NCBI RefSeq assembly: GCF_017744555.1
Contig: NZ_JAGIBD010000032.1
Span: 1 to 41,088 of the forward strand
Direction of reading: 5' to 3'
DNA length: 41,088 nucleotides
Source of the DNA: Cellulomonas sp.
GTDB lineage: Bacteria; Actinomycetota; Actinomycetes; Actinomycetales; Cellulomonadaceae
The notes beneath the pieces are model-generated. The model was not told the origin of the DNA, did not search any database, and saw only the letters and a list, made by a program, of their open reading frames with translations. The position numbers and the translations under genes are program-made. Shown in pieces: positions 14,674 through 25,510 of this stretch. How positions within the stretch are numbered: position 1 is the first letter of the stretch; the number at the start of each line of letters is the position of its first letter.

Positions 14674-15393
14674 ATGACGCGGTACATCGATGAGGATCTG
14701 CACGGTGCGGAGTTCCGCGAGTGCGATCTGACCGGGGCGCGCCTGGTCGGCGTCGTCATGCAGGATGCCGTGATCGATGGGCTCGTCACCAACCTCGTGG
14801 TGAACGGTGTCGAGGTCACCGAGTACGTCGAGGCAGAGCTCGACCGGCGTCATCCGGTGCGGTTGCTGATCCGCTCCGAGGACCCTGCCGATCTGCGCGA
14901 GGCGTCTCGTCAGCTCCATGCCGGCTGGGCCGCCACGATCGAGCGAGTCCGCCGTACGCCCGGCATCGAGCGCCGCAGCGTGAACGACGAGTGGTCGGCG
15001 GTGCAGACGATGCGCCACCTGGTCTTCGTCCACGATTCGTGGTTCCGCCGCTGCTGCCTGGGATCGACGGAGCTGTTCACGCCGATGGGCCTCGGGAACA
15101 TCGGCGAGCCCTACCGTGGAACGCACGGGCTTGACCTCTCACTTGATCCGGCCCTGGACGAGATCGTGAGCGTGCGCGAGGCACAGGCCGCCGAGCTCGA
15201 GGCCTGGCTCGACGATGTCACCGCTGAGCAGCTCGCAGCGCGAGCGCCGGTGCCCGACGACGATGTCTGGCCGCCGTACGCCCGGGGCCGCTCGGTGCGG
15301 CAGTGCCTCGGCACGGTGCTCAACGAGACCTTCGAGCATCACCGCTTCTGCATCCGCGACCTCGACCTGATCGAGGCACAGGACGCTGAGTAG
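14674..15393 (+). CDS. DinB-like protein with a short pentapeptide-repeat start
   Basis: A 239-aa cytosolic protein. The first 40 residues contain pentapeptide-like repeats (LHGAEFRECDLTGARLVGVVMQDAVIDGLV). The rest is a DinB four-helix-bundle domain: QLHAGWAATIERVRR, SVNDEWSAVQTMRHLVFVHDSWFRR, then RSVRQCLGTVLNETFEHHRFCIRDLDLIE. His residues in MRHLVFVHD and FEHHRF occupy the metal-binding positions usual for DinB/YfiT-type proteins, which include thiol-dependent transferases. The actual reaction is unknown. ATG at 14674 is chosen because TAGTGT at 14661-14666 is placed as a -10 box for a leaderless message, with 7 nt between it and the start. Confidence 0.78.
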   Translation: MTRYIDEDLHGAEFRECDLTGARLVGVVMQDAVIDGLVTNLVVNGVEVTEYVEAELDRRHPVRLLIRSEDPADLREASRQLHAGWAATIERVRRTPGIERRSVNDEWSAVQTMRHLVFVHDSWFRRCCLGSTELFTPMGLGNIGEPYRGTHGLDLSLDPALDEIVSVREAQAAELEAWLDDVTAEQLAARAPVPDDDVWPPYARGRSVRQCLGTVLNETFEHHRFCIRDLDLIEAQDAE

Positions 15394-15842
15394 GGTCGGC
15401 AACGGACTCGGCATCGTGCGGATGCGGCCATCGCTGACCGTCTCCGCGGTGCCGACCCGTCGGGCCCAGAGCCGGGCGCCGTACTTCCCGAGCATCGCGT
15501 CCCACGACGCCGAGCGGTGTCGCTCCGTCGTCGGTCGCCGGCATCAGGCGCCGTAGACGACCGGGGGTGCGCGCCGCGCGCGGCTGGTCTGCTCCGGATG
15601 CGCGGCGCCACGACCGGTGTCAACGTCCTACCAGGACACGACCGAAGCAGCCGGTGCGATGCGTCCGCGTCGAGCTCGACGAGCACCGCCTGACGCCCGG
15701 CGCCGATGCCACGGACACGTGCACGGACGAGTGCCGGTCGCCACGGCCGCTGCCTGCCACGGCCTCGCGGTGCCCCGGACGTCGCCGACCGCGGCCCGCC
15801 TGCGTCGGCGGCCCGCTGAGATCCGCCACAGGAGGACCGAGG
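15394..15842. other. 449-bp gap without a convincing gene
   Basis: Several frames are open here because of high GC, but none has a ribosome binding site, plausible composition or recognisable motif. On the minus strand around 15390-15500 a stretch reading MLGKYGARLWARRVGTAE then VSDGRIRTMPSPLP looks somewhat protein-like and might be a gene remnant. A GGAGG for the MFS gene is at 15831-15835. Confidence 0.4.
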
Positions 15843-17345
15843 ATGACCGCAGCGACCCACTCAGCGCCGCCCGAGGCGGTGCGCAGCCTGATCCCGGCGC
15901 GGCTCGACCGCCTGCCGTGGACGAGGTTCCACTGGATGGTCGTCGTCGGCCTGGGGGTGTCGTGGATTCTCGACGGGCTGGAGATCCAGCTCGTCGCGAA
16001 CGTGGGGTCGGTCCTCACGGAACCGGCCAGCGGTCTGGGCATCGCGCCGGCGGAGGTCGGGCTGCTCGCGTCCGTTTACCTCGTCGGCCAGGTGGTCGGC
16101 GCGCTTGTCTTCGGGCGCCTCACGGACCGTCTGGGACGGCGGCGCCTGTTCATCCTGACGCTGGTGATCTACCTCGTCGGTAGCGGCCTGGGCGGCCTCT
16201 CGTGGAACCTGGGTTCGTTCCTGGTGTTCCGGTTCGTCGCCGGTATGGGCATCGGTGGCGAGTACACCGCGATCAACTCCGCGATCGACGAGCTGATCCC
16301 CGCGCACTTCCGAGGCCGGGTCGACATCGCCGTCAACGGCACGTACTGGGCCGGCGCGCTGATCGGCTCGCTCGGCGCGCTCGTCCTGCTCAACCCGGAT
16401 CTGGTGCCCATCTTCTGGGGCTGGCGCATCTGCTTCTTCATCGGGCCGGTGCTGGGCCTGGTGATCATCTACATCCGCCGGCACATCCCCGAGAGCCCGC
16501 GCTGGCAGCTGACGCACGGGTACGCGCAGGAGGCGGAGGCGACGATCGACGGCATCGAGGAGACCGTCCGGGCGCAGGGCGGCGAGCTGTCGACGGTCGA
16601 CGACAGCAAGGCCATCGAGGTCGTGCCCGAGAGGTCGATCCCCATCCTGCGCGTCGGCAAGATCATGTTCACCGAGTACCGCCGGCGGGCGGTGCTGGGC
16701 GGGACGATGATGATCACGCAGTCGTTTCTCTACAACGCGATCTTCTTCAGCTACGCGCTGGTGCTGACCAACTTCTTCGACGTGCCGAGCGGCCGCGTCC
16801 CGCTGTACTTCATCCCGTTCGCGTTGGGGAACCTGCTCGGCCCGCTGTGCCTCGGCCACCTGTTCGACGTGTGGGGCCGGCGGCGGATGATCCTGCTGAC
16901 CTACGGGTTGGCGGCCGGTGTGCTGGCCCTCGCGGCCGTCCTGTTCAACGCGGGCGCCCTGACCGCGGTGACGCAGACGATCCTGTGGTGCGTCTGCTTC
17001 TTCTTCGCCTCAGCCGGCGCGTCGTCGGCGTACCTGACCGTCAGCGAGATCTTCCCGCTGGAGCTGCGGGGGCAGGCGATCGCGTTCTTCTTCTGCATCG
17101 CGCAGCTCTCGGGTGCCGTCGCCGCGGCTCTGTACGCGGCTCTCGTCGGCGAGGGCGACTCTCGCGGCCCGCTCGCCGCGGGCTACGCCCTGGGCGCGGC
17201 CTTCATGCTGGCGGGCGGTCTGGTGGCGTGGTTCATCGGGGTCGACGCCGAACGCAGGTCGCTCGAGGACATCGCCGACCCCCTGACCTCGACCCGCCGG
17301 CGCGGTGCGGTCCGCGCGACGGGCGCGAGCGACAACATCCGCTGA
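15843..17345 (+). CDS. MFS transporter, sugar/metabolite:H+ symporter type
   Basis: A 500-aa protein with 12 predicted membrane segments. After the cytosolic N-terminus comes MVVVGLGVSWILDGLEIQL, in which Asp and Glu lie in helix 1 as in metabolite:H+ symporters. The family loops are FGRLTDRLGRRRLF between helices 2 and 3 and LFDVWGRRRMI in the second half, with GMGIGGEYTAINSAIDELIPAHFRGR after helix 4. IPESPRW follows helix 6, as in sugar porters. The start has GGAGG with a 7-nt spacer. The substrate cannot be deduced; aromatic acids, sugars or other organic anions are possible. It stands alone, convergent to an HxlR gene. Confidence 0.87.
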   Translation: MTAATHSAPPEAVRSLIPARLDRLPWTRFHWMVVVGLGVSWILDGLEIQLVANVGSVLTEPASGLGIAPAEVGLLASVYLVGQVVGALVFGRLTDRLGRRRLFILTLVIYLVGSGLGGLSWNLGSFLVFRFVAGMGIGGEYTAINSAIDELIPAHFRGRVDIAVNGTYWAGALIGSLGALVLLNPDLVPIFWGWRICFFIGPVLGLVIIYIRRHIPESPRWQLTHGYAQEAEATIDGIEETVRAQGGELSTVDDSKAIEVVPERSIPILRVGKIMFTEYRRRAVLGGTMMITQSFLYNAIFFSYALVLTNFFDVPSGRVPLYFIPFALGNLLGPLCLGHLFDVWGRRRMILLTYGLAAGVLALAAVLFNAGALTAVTQTILWCVCFFFASAGASSAYLTVSEIFPLELRGQAIAFFFCIAQLSGAVAAALYAALVGEGDSRGPLAAGYALGAAFMLAGGLVAWFIGVDAERRSLEDIADPLTSTRRRGAVRATGASDNIR

Positions 17346-17421
17346 CCGGACAGCGCCGCTCCGCGCACGCGCCCGGCTCGGTGCGGTGCGGTTGACGCCG
17401 GCGCACCACGACGCTGCTGTG

Positions 17422-17835
17422 TCAGGCGCCATGCTCGGCGCGGGCGGCGTATGCCGCACGGGCCGCGAGCACCTCGTCGGTGTGCTGCAGGGACCACTCG
17501 GTCAGCGCCCGGAGCGGAGCGCGAAGTGTCTGACCGAGGTCCGTCAGCTCGTACTCGACGCGGACCGGGACGGTCGCGTGCACGGTGCGCAGGACGAGTC
17601 CGTCGCTCTCGAGCGCGCGCAGCGTCTGGGTGAGCATCTTCTCGCTGACGCCCGACACACGGTTGCGCAGCTCCGTGAACCGGGACCTTCCGTGCTCACC
17701 GAGCTCGCCCAGAACGAGGATCGACCACTTGTCGCCGATCCGGTCGAGCAGGTCACGCGACGGGCAGCCCCGCTCGTACAGGTCCCACGAAGCTGTTGCC
17801 CCGGTCACAGTCTCGACGGCCGGCACCGCCCTCAC
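17422..17835 (-). CDS. HxlR-family regulator (QorR-like)
   Basis: 137 aa with the DUF24 winged-helix fold: GCPSRDLLDRIGDKWSILVL, RFTELRNRVSGVSEKMLTQTL, RALESDGLVLRTV, then VRVEYELTDLGQTLRAPLRAL. It has a single cysteine, Cys24, placed just before the first helix like the redox-sensing Cys of Corynebacterium QorR and related regulators. It is divergent from an NmrA-type quinone oxidoreductase, the same arrangement as QorR/Qor2 in Corynebacterium and YtfH/YtfG in E. coli. It therefore probably represses that gene until Cys24 is oxidised or alkylated. The GTG at 17835 is used here; a second in-frame GTG three codons later fits its ribosome binding site about equally well. Confidence 0.87.
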   Translation of the reverse strand: MRAVPAVETVTGATASWDLYERGCPSRDLLDRIGDKWSILVLGELGEHGRSRFTELRNRVSGVSEKMLTQTLRALESDGLVLRTVHATVPVRVEYELTDLGQTLRAPLRALTEWSLQHTDEVLAARAAYAARAEHGA

Positions 17836-17854
17836 CTCGCTTCTTTCGTCGCGG

Positions 17855-17884
17855 TGGCCAACTTACCAAGAGGTGGCTACTTAC
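17855..17884. promoter_or_regulatory. HxlR operator region for the second pair
   Basis: The core ACCAAGAGGT (17865-17874) matches ACCAAAAGGT of the first HxlR operator at 9 of 10 positions. It is flanked by a direct repeat, GTGGCCAACTTAC and GTGGCTACTTAC. The site lies between the HxlR start (17835) and the oxidoreductase start (17955) and is AT-richer than its surroundings. Confidence 0.6.
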
Positions 17885-17954
17885 GGATGGAGAGCGCGCA
17901 GGTCAGAGTGGCGGCGTGCCGCGGACGGGCCGTGGCGGGAATGGGGTAGCTCAC

Positions 17955-18815
17955 ATGTCGATCGTCGTCACCGGAGCCACCGGCCAGCTCGGCCGGCTCA
18001 CCGTCGAGGCGCTGCTGCGGCGCGGGGTGCCCGCGGCGGAGGTCGTCGCCACGGGCCGGGACACCGCGGGGATCAAGGACCTGGCCGACCGCGGTGTCGT
18101 GACCCGTCGGGCGGACTTCGCCGACCCCGAGAGCCTCGCCGCGGCCTTCGCTGGCGCGGAGAAGATCTTGCTCGTCTCGGCCTCGTTCCCCGTGGACGAG
18201 CGTCTGGCCCATCACCGCCGCGCGATCGACGCCGCGCTGGGCGCAGGGGTCTCCCAGATCGCCTACACGAGCATGACGCAGGCGGACACAGCCGGCACGA
18301 CCCTCGCCGAGTCGCACCGGGCCACCGAGGGCTACCTGCGTGAGCGTGGCGCGCCGACCGTCGTGCTGCGCAACAGCTGGTACCTGGAGAACTACACCAG
18401 CCAGCTGCCCCTGGCCCTTCAGCACGGCGCCTTCGTCGGCGCGGCGGGGGACGGCAGGGTGAGTGCCGCGACGCGCGCCGAGTACGCCGAGGCTGCCGCG
18501 GTCGTCCTGACCGCGGAAGGCCACACCGGCGCGACCTACGAGCTGGGCGGCGACCAGGCGTTCACCTTGGCCGAGCTCGCCGCGACCGCGTCCACGGCGG
18601 CCGGGCGACCGATCACGTACACCGACCTGTCCGCGGACGCGCTGGTCCGGCTGCTGGCCGACGCCGGCGTGCCGGCCGAGCTGGCCTCGGTCCTTGCCGA
18701 CGCGGACCTGGGTCTGCGCCGCGGCGAGCTGTTCACCGACAGTGGCGACCTGCGCCGCCTGATCGGACGGCCCACCACGACCCTCGCCGACGCGATCACC
18801 GCTGCCCTGCACTGA
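17955..18815 (+). CDS. NmrA-like NAD(P)H quinone oxidoreductase (Qor2 type)
   Basis: A 286-aa atypical short-chain dehydrogenase. The N-terminal TGATGQLGRLTVEALL is the nucleotide loop (G-x-x-G-x-x-G). An Arg in VATGRDTAGI suggests NADPH preference. LVSASFPVDERLAHHRRAIDAAL and IAYTSMTQADTAGTTLAESHRATEGYL follow as in QOR2/NmrA proteins, with VVLRNSWYLENY the typical substrate-lid motif. It should reduce quinones in the cytosol. The ATG at 17955 follows a GGGG-rich region; the frame is open upstream but overlaps the regulatory region. Expression is likely controlled by the divergent HxlR regulator. Confidence 0.87.
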   Translation: MSIVVTGATGQLGRLTVEALLRRGVPAAEVVATGRDTAGIKDLADRGVVTRRADFADPESLAAAFAGAEKILLVSASFPVDERLAHHRRAIDAALGAGVSQIAYTSMTQADTAGTTLAESHRATEGYLRERGAPTVVLRNSWYLENYTSQLPLALQHGAFVGAAGDGRVSAATRAEYAEAAAVVLTAEGHTGATYELGGDQAFTLAELAATASTAAGRPITYTDLSADALVRLLADAGVPAELASVLADADLGLRRGELFTDSGDLRRLIGRPTTTLADAITAALH

Positions 18816-18894
18816 CACCGGGCGACGACATAGGGCCGGGACCGTCAGCGTGTCGCCGAGGCGTGGGCCAGCCTCGCCGCGGGGGCACGACGGC

Positions 18895-18943
18895 TTGACG
18901 AACGAGACGACAGGCCTCAATGTAAGTGAGTACCCACTTACAT
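18895..18943 (+). promoter_or_regulatory. Promoter and TetR operator of the ABC exporter operon
   Basis: ATGTAAGTG (18920-18928) and CACTTACAT (18935-18943) are a perfect 9-bp palindrome around AGTACC. A -35 element TTGACG is at 18895-18900, and the -10 region at the normal spacing falls at the left arm. The ribosome binding site AGGAGG (18944-18949) abuts the operator. A repressor here would block the promoter. The operon's own last gene is a TetR regulator, the natural candidate. Confidence 0.82.
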
Positions 18944-18953
18944 AGGAGGACCG

Positions 18954-19901
18954 ATGAGCGCGGTGTCCAGCACGGGGCTGACGCGCCGCTTCGGCGACGT
19001 GCTGGCGGTCGACGCGGTGAGCGTCGACATCCCGGCGGGCGGTGTGGTCGGCCTGGTCGGGCCCAACGGGTCGGGGAAGTCGACGATGATCCGGATGCTG
19101 CTCGGGCTCATCCGCCCGACATCCGGATCGGCCACCGTCCTCGGCGAACCCGTCGACGGCGACGGCGCCTACCTCAGGCGGGTCGGCGCACTCGTGGAGA
19201 GCCCCGCGTTCGTCCCGGGGTTGTCGGCCCGCGCGAACCTCACATCGCTCGCCCAGCTGCGCGGCCTGCCCCTCGGGCGGGTCGACGCCGTGCTCGACGT
19301 GGTCGGCCTGACGGGCCGCGACCGGGAGCCGGTCAAGCGGTTCTCTCTCGGCATGAAGCAGCGCCTCGGGATCGCCGCGGCGCTGCTTCCCGACCCCGAG
19401 CTGCTGGTGCTCGACGAGCCGACCAACGGGCTCGACCCGTCGGGCATCGTCGAGATCCGCACGCTGCTCGGCGCGCTCGCTCGCGAGGGGCGCACCGTCG
19501 TCGTGTCGTCCCACCTGCTCGCCGAGATCGAGGCGGTGTGCGACCACCTCGTGGTCATCCGGTTCGGCGAGCTGCTCTACTCCGGCCCCGTCGCGGCGCT
19601 GCTCGAGCGCACGCACGGGCACGTCGAGGTCAAGCCGGAGCACGCAGCAGACGTCGACGCGCTCGTCGAGGCACTTGCCCTGGCGGGGCACGAGGTCGAG
19701 GCGGTCGGCGACGGCGTGCGGGTGCTCGGAGCCGGCAGTCGGGCGGCGGCGGTCAACCGTGACGCGGCGGCGGCGGGTATCACGCTCGTCGAGCTCCGCA
19801 CGGTCCGCGAGTCGCTCGAGCAGGTGTTCCTCGACCTGACCGGCCGGGACGAGGACGAGGCGGCGGCCGCACGGGCCCGCCGCGGGGGAGGGGTGCGCTG
19901 A
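18954..19901 (+). CDS. ABC transporter ATP-binding protein (ABC-2 exporter)
   Basis: The 315-aa ATPase has Walker A GLVGPNGSGKST, a Q-loop region at VGALVESPAF, signature FSLGMKQRLGIA, Walker B LLVLDEPTNGLDPSG and the H-loop VVSSHLLAEIEA. The sequence order and the C-terminal extension (ESLEQVFLDLTGRDEDE) are those of drug/antibiotic exporters of the CcmA/DrrA-like group. It energises the permease encoded immediately downstream, whose ATG overlaps its stop (TGATG). AGGAGG precedes the ATG. It is the first gene of a three-gene operon ending in a TetR repressor, so its induction by the exported compound is likely. The compound is unknown. Confidence 0.92.
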   Translation: MSAVSSTGLTRRFGDVLAVDAVSVDIPAGGVVGLVGPNGSGKSTMIRMLLGLIRPTSGSATVLGEPVDGDGAYLRRVGALVESPAFVPGLSARANLTSLAQLRGLPLGRVDAVLDVVGLTGRDREPVKRFSLGMKQRLGIAAALLPDPELLVLDEPTNGLDPSGIVEIRTLLGALAREGRTVVVSSHLLAEIEAVCDHLVVIRFGELLYSGPVAALLERTHGHVEVKPEHAADVDALVEALALAGHEVEAVGDGVRVLGAGSRAAAVNRDAAAAGITLVELRTVRESLEQVFLDLTGRDEDEAAAARARRGGGVR

Positions 19902-20698
19902 TGCTCGACGTGGTGCGCAGCGAGCTGACGCGGTCGCGTCGGCGTGGGGTGCTGGGGGCCTGGCTCGGCCTCACGGCCCTGTTCGCGGGGATGATCGTCG
20001 CGGTCATCTTCCAGCTCGCGGGCGACGCCGGCGCGATGCCCGCTGCCGGCCCGGGCGTCACGTTCCCCACACGCGAGGCTCTCGAGTCGGCGTCGGGCAT
20101 CATGGCGCCGCTCGCGTCGGCGTCGAGCATGTTCGGCATCGTCACGCTCGCGTTCTGGGCCGTCCTGACCGCCACCGACCACAGCACGGGTCTGGTGCGG
20201 CTGCTGGTCGCCGCGCAGCCCCGACGGTGGAAGCTCGTCGCGGGCAAGGTCGGTGCGCTCGTCGTCTGGACGGCCGTCGCGACGAGCGTCGCGGTGCTGG
20301 TCGACCTGCTCGTCGCCCCGATGCTCGGCGCGTCGTCCGACCTGGACCTGAGCGCATGGGGCACGGGCGTCGGCACCGTCGTGGCGTCGGCGTGGCTCAA
20401 CCTCTTCCTGGCGCTGCTGGTGTGGGGGTCGATCGGGCTCGTGCTCGCGGTCGCCACGCGCTCGGCGGCCGTGGCCGTCTCCGTCGGCGCCGGTTGGGTG
20501 CTCGTCGTCGAGCAGGTGCTCACCGCAGCGTTCGACGGACTGCGCAACTGGCTGCCCGGTGCCACCATCGGCGCGGTGGCCGCGGGCGGGAACGACGTGA
20601 TCTCCTACGGGTCGGCCCTCACCCTCGCGGCAGGCTACGTGGTGGTGTGCCTGACGGTGGCCGTCGTGGTGTTCACGCGGCGGGACATCACGGACTGA
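19901..20698 (+). CDS. ABC-2 type permease
   Basis: A 265-aa integral membrane protein with about six hydrophobic segments: LGAWLGLTALFAGMIVAVIF near the N-terminus, FGIVTLAFWAVLTATDHST, then several Ala/Val-rich helices. The last ends VVVCLTVAVVVFTRRDITD. The segment TDHSTGLVRLLVAAQPRRWKLVAGK, with polar residues and a basic cytosolic loop after the second helix, is typical of ABC-2 permeases that pair with CcmA-like ATPases. It overlaps the ATPase gene by one base and is followed 27 bp later by the tetR gene. Confidence 0.87.
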   Translation: MLDVVRSELTRSRRRGVLGAWLGLTALFAGMIVAVIFQLAGDAGAMPAAGPGVTFPTREALESASGIMAPLASASSMFGIVTLAFWAVLTATDHSTGLVRLLVAAQPRRWKLVAGKVGALVVWTAVATSVAVLVDLLVAPMLGASSDLDLSAWGTGVGTVVASAWLNLFLALLVWGSIGLVLAVATRSAAVAVSVGAGWVLVVEQVLTAAFDGLRNWLPGATIGAVAAGGNDVISYGSALTLAAGYVVVCLTVAVVVFTRRDITD

Positions 20699-20725
20699 GC
20701 TTCCGGACGACGACGAAGGACGACG

Positions 20726-21301
20726 ATGCCCCGCGGACCGCACACCCGCCGCAACCTGCTCGAGGCGACGATCACCGTCGCCGCGCGCGAGGGCTACGCG
20801 CGCGCGACGACCCGTGCGATCGCGGACGAGGCCGGGGTGTCCGAGGCGACCATCTACCGCCACTTCCCGGACAAGCTCACGCTGTTCGCCGCGGCCGTCG
20901 GGCACCAGAACGCCGACATCGACCAGGCGCTGGCGGCACTCCCGGAGCGCGCCGGCCAGGGCAGCGTGCTCGAGAACGTCCGGACGTGCCTGCACCAGCT
21001 GGCGTCGATGAAGGAAGCCGTCCTCCCGCTCGAGCTCGCGATGCTCATCGACCCCGAGCTGGCCCAGGCGCGCGCCGACCGGCTCGCTGCCGCGCACGAG
21101 CTCACGGGGGCACCCCGTCATCTGGCCGACTACCTCGCCGCGGAGCAGGCGATCGGCCGGGTGCGCGCAGGTCTCGACCCCCACAGGGCGGCACTCGTGC
21201 TGCTCGGGACGCTGTTCAGCGCCGTCGTGGGCGGTGGCCCGGTGATCGACGACTGCGCCGACGTGCTCGTGCACGGACTGCTCGCACCCGTGGCGCGCTG
21301 A
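20726..21301 (+). CDS. TetR-family repressor of the ABC operon
   Basis: 191 aa. The N-terminal helix-turn-helix reads LEATITVAAREGYARATTRA then IADEAGVSEATIYRHFPDK, a clean TetR pattern over residues 8-46. The C-terminal ligand domain is helical and diverse. It is the third gene of the operon and the likely reader of the palindrome at 18920-18943, giving negative autoregulation with the exporter. Ligand identity is unknown; exporter substrates commonly serve this role. Confidence 0.9.
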   Translation: MPRGPHTRRNLLEATITVAAREGYARATTRAIADEAGVSEATIYRHFPDKLTLFAAAVGHQNADIDQALAALPERAGQGSVLENVRTCLHQLASMKEAVLPLELAMLIDPELAQARADRLAAAHELTGAPRHLADYLAAEQAIGRVRAGLDPHRAALVLLGTLFSAVVGGGPVIDDCADVLVHGLLAPVAR

Positions 21302-21346
21302 CGCCCGACCCGGCGAATCGCCTCGACAGGTCGCTCGGCAGCCGCG

Positions 21347-23894
<2,548 letters not shown>

Positions 23895-23900
23895 CGCGAC

Positions 23901-24920
23901 TCACCAGCGTTGGCGGACGTCCTCCGCCCAGCCGAAGACGTCGGCCACGCGGACCCAGGCCCCGGACTCGTCCTGGACCCGACCTGACCACGTGCCGAAG
24001 GCCTGGTGGGTGGCCGAGGAGATCGCCACAAGGTTCGTCGAGACCTCCTTGACGTACTCCGGGGTGAACGTGAGGTCGACGCGCTCCCCGTGGACCAGCC
24101 AGGGCTTCTCCCAGCGGGTCGGGTCGTAGTCCCAGACGAGCTCCTCGCTGATCTTGTGCAGCCGGGTGCCGACGAGGAGCGAGTTCTCGACCGAGCCGGT
24201 CCCGTCGGTCCACTTCCCGCCGACCTGGATGCCGACGACCCGTCCGTCGACGCGGCCCGAGCCGGCGCCCCAGTTCCAGTGGACCCGGTAGGGCCAGCGC
24301 CCACGCCCGTGGTCGAGCGTGGCCCACGCGTCGCCGGGCGGGACCGGGACGTCCACGCCGTCGACCGTGATCCGGCCCGTCGCGGGGCGGGCGACGTCCT
24401 TGACCGTGTACTGGAAGAGCCGGTCCGTCCAGGGCACCACGACCCCGAGCCGCTCGTGCCCTGTCGGGAGCGCGGCGACGACGTCGATGCTGACCCGAGC
24501 GGCTTCGGCGCGCAGCCGGGTGCCGCCCGCGACCTCGTCGACCGCGATCCGGAACGCCTTCGAGGTGGCGCGTGCCGGGCCGGCCGCGAGGGTTCCCGGC
24601 AGCGTGGAACCGCGGCCGAACGGGCCGATGGCGTCGAGGCTGATCTCGGTCCCGCGCTCGCGGTCCAGCACCCAGATCCCGTTCACGGCCGCGTAGTCGA
24701 TGTCCGAGATCGTGAGCGCCACGACGTGGGTGGGGGTCGTGACGGCCCAGTACTCCCACCGCTTGTTCCGACCGAGCAGGCGCAGGCCCGTGCCGATCCC
24801 GTCGGTGTCGTGCAGCGGCGCCCGGGTCCAGCCGACCGCGTCCGGGTTGAGCCGCCCGCGGTCGCGGGTCAGCGACACCGGTGCGGTGATCTCGCGCTCG
24901 GTGATCGCCGGGGTGTTCAT
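23901..24920 (-). CDS. DUF2804 protein
   Basis: 339 aa, no signal peptide or membrane segment. The sequence REITAPVSLTRDRGRLNPDAVGWTRAPLHD at the start, then GRNKRWEYWAVTTPTHVVALTISDIDYAAVNGIWVLD, HWNWGAGSGRVDGRVVGIQVGGKWTDGTGSVENSLLV and LDLTFTPEYVKEVSTN-like residues (VDLTFTPEYVKEVSTNLV) match the DUF2804 family of beta-sandwich proteins. No activity is known to me for this family; a lipid or ligand-binding role is only a guess. The ATG at 24920 is chosen because everything upstream in the open frame lacks family similarity. It is convergent with the GH59 gene, with 6 bp between the stops and no terminator visible. Confidence 0.78.
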   Translation of the reverse strand: MNTPAITEREITAPVSLTRDRGRLNPDAVGWTRAPLHDTDGIGTGLRLLGRNKRWEYWAVTTPTHVVALTISDIDYAAVNGIWVLDRERGTEISLDAIGPFGRGSTLPGTLAAGPARATSKAFRIAVDEVAGGTRLRAEAARVSIDVVAALPTGHERLGVVVPWTDRLFQYTVKDVARPATGRITVDGVDVPVPPGDAWATLDHGRGRWPYRVHWNWGAGSGRVDGRVVGIQVGGKWTDGTGSVENSLLVGTRLHKISEELVWDYDPTRWEKPWLVHGERVDLTFTPEYVKEVSTNLVAISSATHQAFGTWSGRVQDESGAWVRVADVFGWAEDVRQRW

Positions 24921-25087
24921 CGGCCCGCCCGTCCCTGCCGACTCGTGCGCTGTCTGCAGTCGGGCGTTCGACGCCCGGACCGCGTCACGTTCCACCGTGC
25001 GCACCAGTCCATGGGTCTCCTCCGGCACCGCAGGTCGTGTCGTCAGTGGCGGAGCGTAGCCTCTGGCCGGCGGCGGCGAGCACGACG

Positions 25088-25380
25088 ACGCGACCCCGCG
25101 TCGTGATGATGTGCGGGCCAGGAGGTGCCGGCAAGACCACCGACGCGAAGCGTCTGGAGCGCAAGGGCTGGACGCGGCGCTCGCTCCGCAGGGCGTCGCG
25201 CCGGAGACCGTCGACAACGCGACGAGTCTCGAGACCATCGTGAGCCGGGTCGGTGACCGACGCGGGAGGTGGGCGGACGACTGGCCGCTCACCGAGCAGA
25301 CGGCGCGCGAGTACTTCGAGCGGTTCGAGCCGCCGACGCCCGAGGAGGGACCGCTCGAGGTGGTCCGTCAAGTCGTGTGA
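25088..25380 (+). pseudogene. Broken P-loop ATP-binding/kinase-like gene
   Basis: In one frame positions about 25100-25160 read VVMMCGPGGAGKTTDAKRLE then RKGWTRR, the start of a small zeta-toxin/chloramphenicol-kinase-like ATPase (G-P-x-G-A-G-K-T-T). In the +2 frame, positions about 25250-25380 read RWADDWPLTEQTAREYFERF then EPPTPEEGPLEVV, the typical C-terminus of the same family. The middle (usually near 90 residues with a D-x-S-F-W motif) is missing and the frames do not join, so this is a deletion-plus-frameshift remnant. Confidence 0.6.
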
Positions 25381-25403
25381 ACCACGTGGCCCGATCGACG
25401 GGC

Positions 25404-25436
25404 GAGGGTGGGCTCGATCGAGTCGAGCCCACCCTC
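25404..25436. terminator. Terminator downstream of GH62 (bidirectional)
   Basis: GAGGGTGGGCTCGA (25404-25417) pairs perfectly over 14 bp with TCGAGCCCACCCTC (25423-25436), loop 5 nt. It lies 75 bp beyond the GH62 stop on the minus strand and 24 bp after the end of the pseudogene on the plus strand. Confidence 0.8.
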
Positions 25437-25510
25437 CTCTGCTCCCACGGTCGTGGGTGTGCCGTCCCGTGCCCGTCAGTGACGCCGGGCCGGACCCTGC
25501 CCTCCGGCTG

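Noticed and set aside
15394..15842. A gene in the gap before the MFS transporter
   Set aside because: Open frames have no ribosome binding site or protein-like composition; only a doubtful short stretch on the minus strand resembles coding.
17380..17407. Hairpin GGTGCG/CGCACC between MFS and HxlR genes as a terminator
   Set aside because: Two alternative left arms and a short stem of 6 bp give weak support, so it was not listed.
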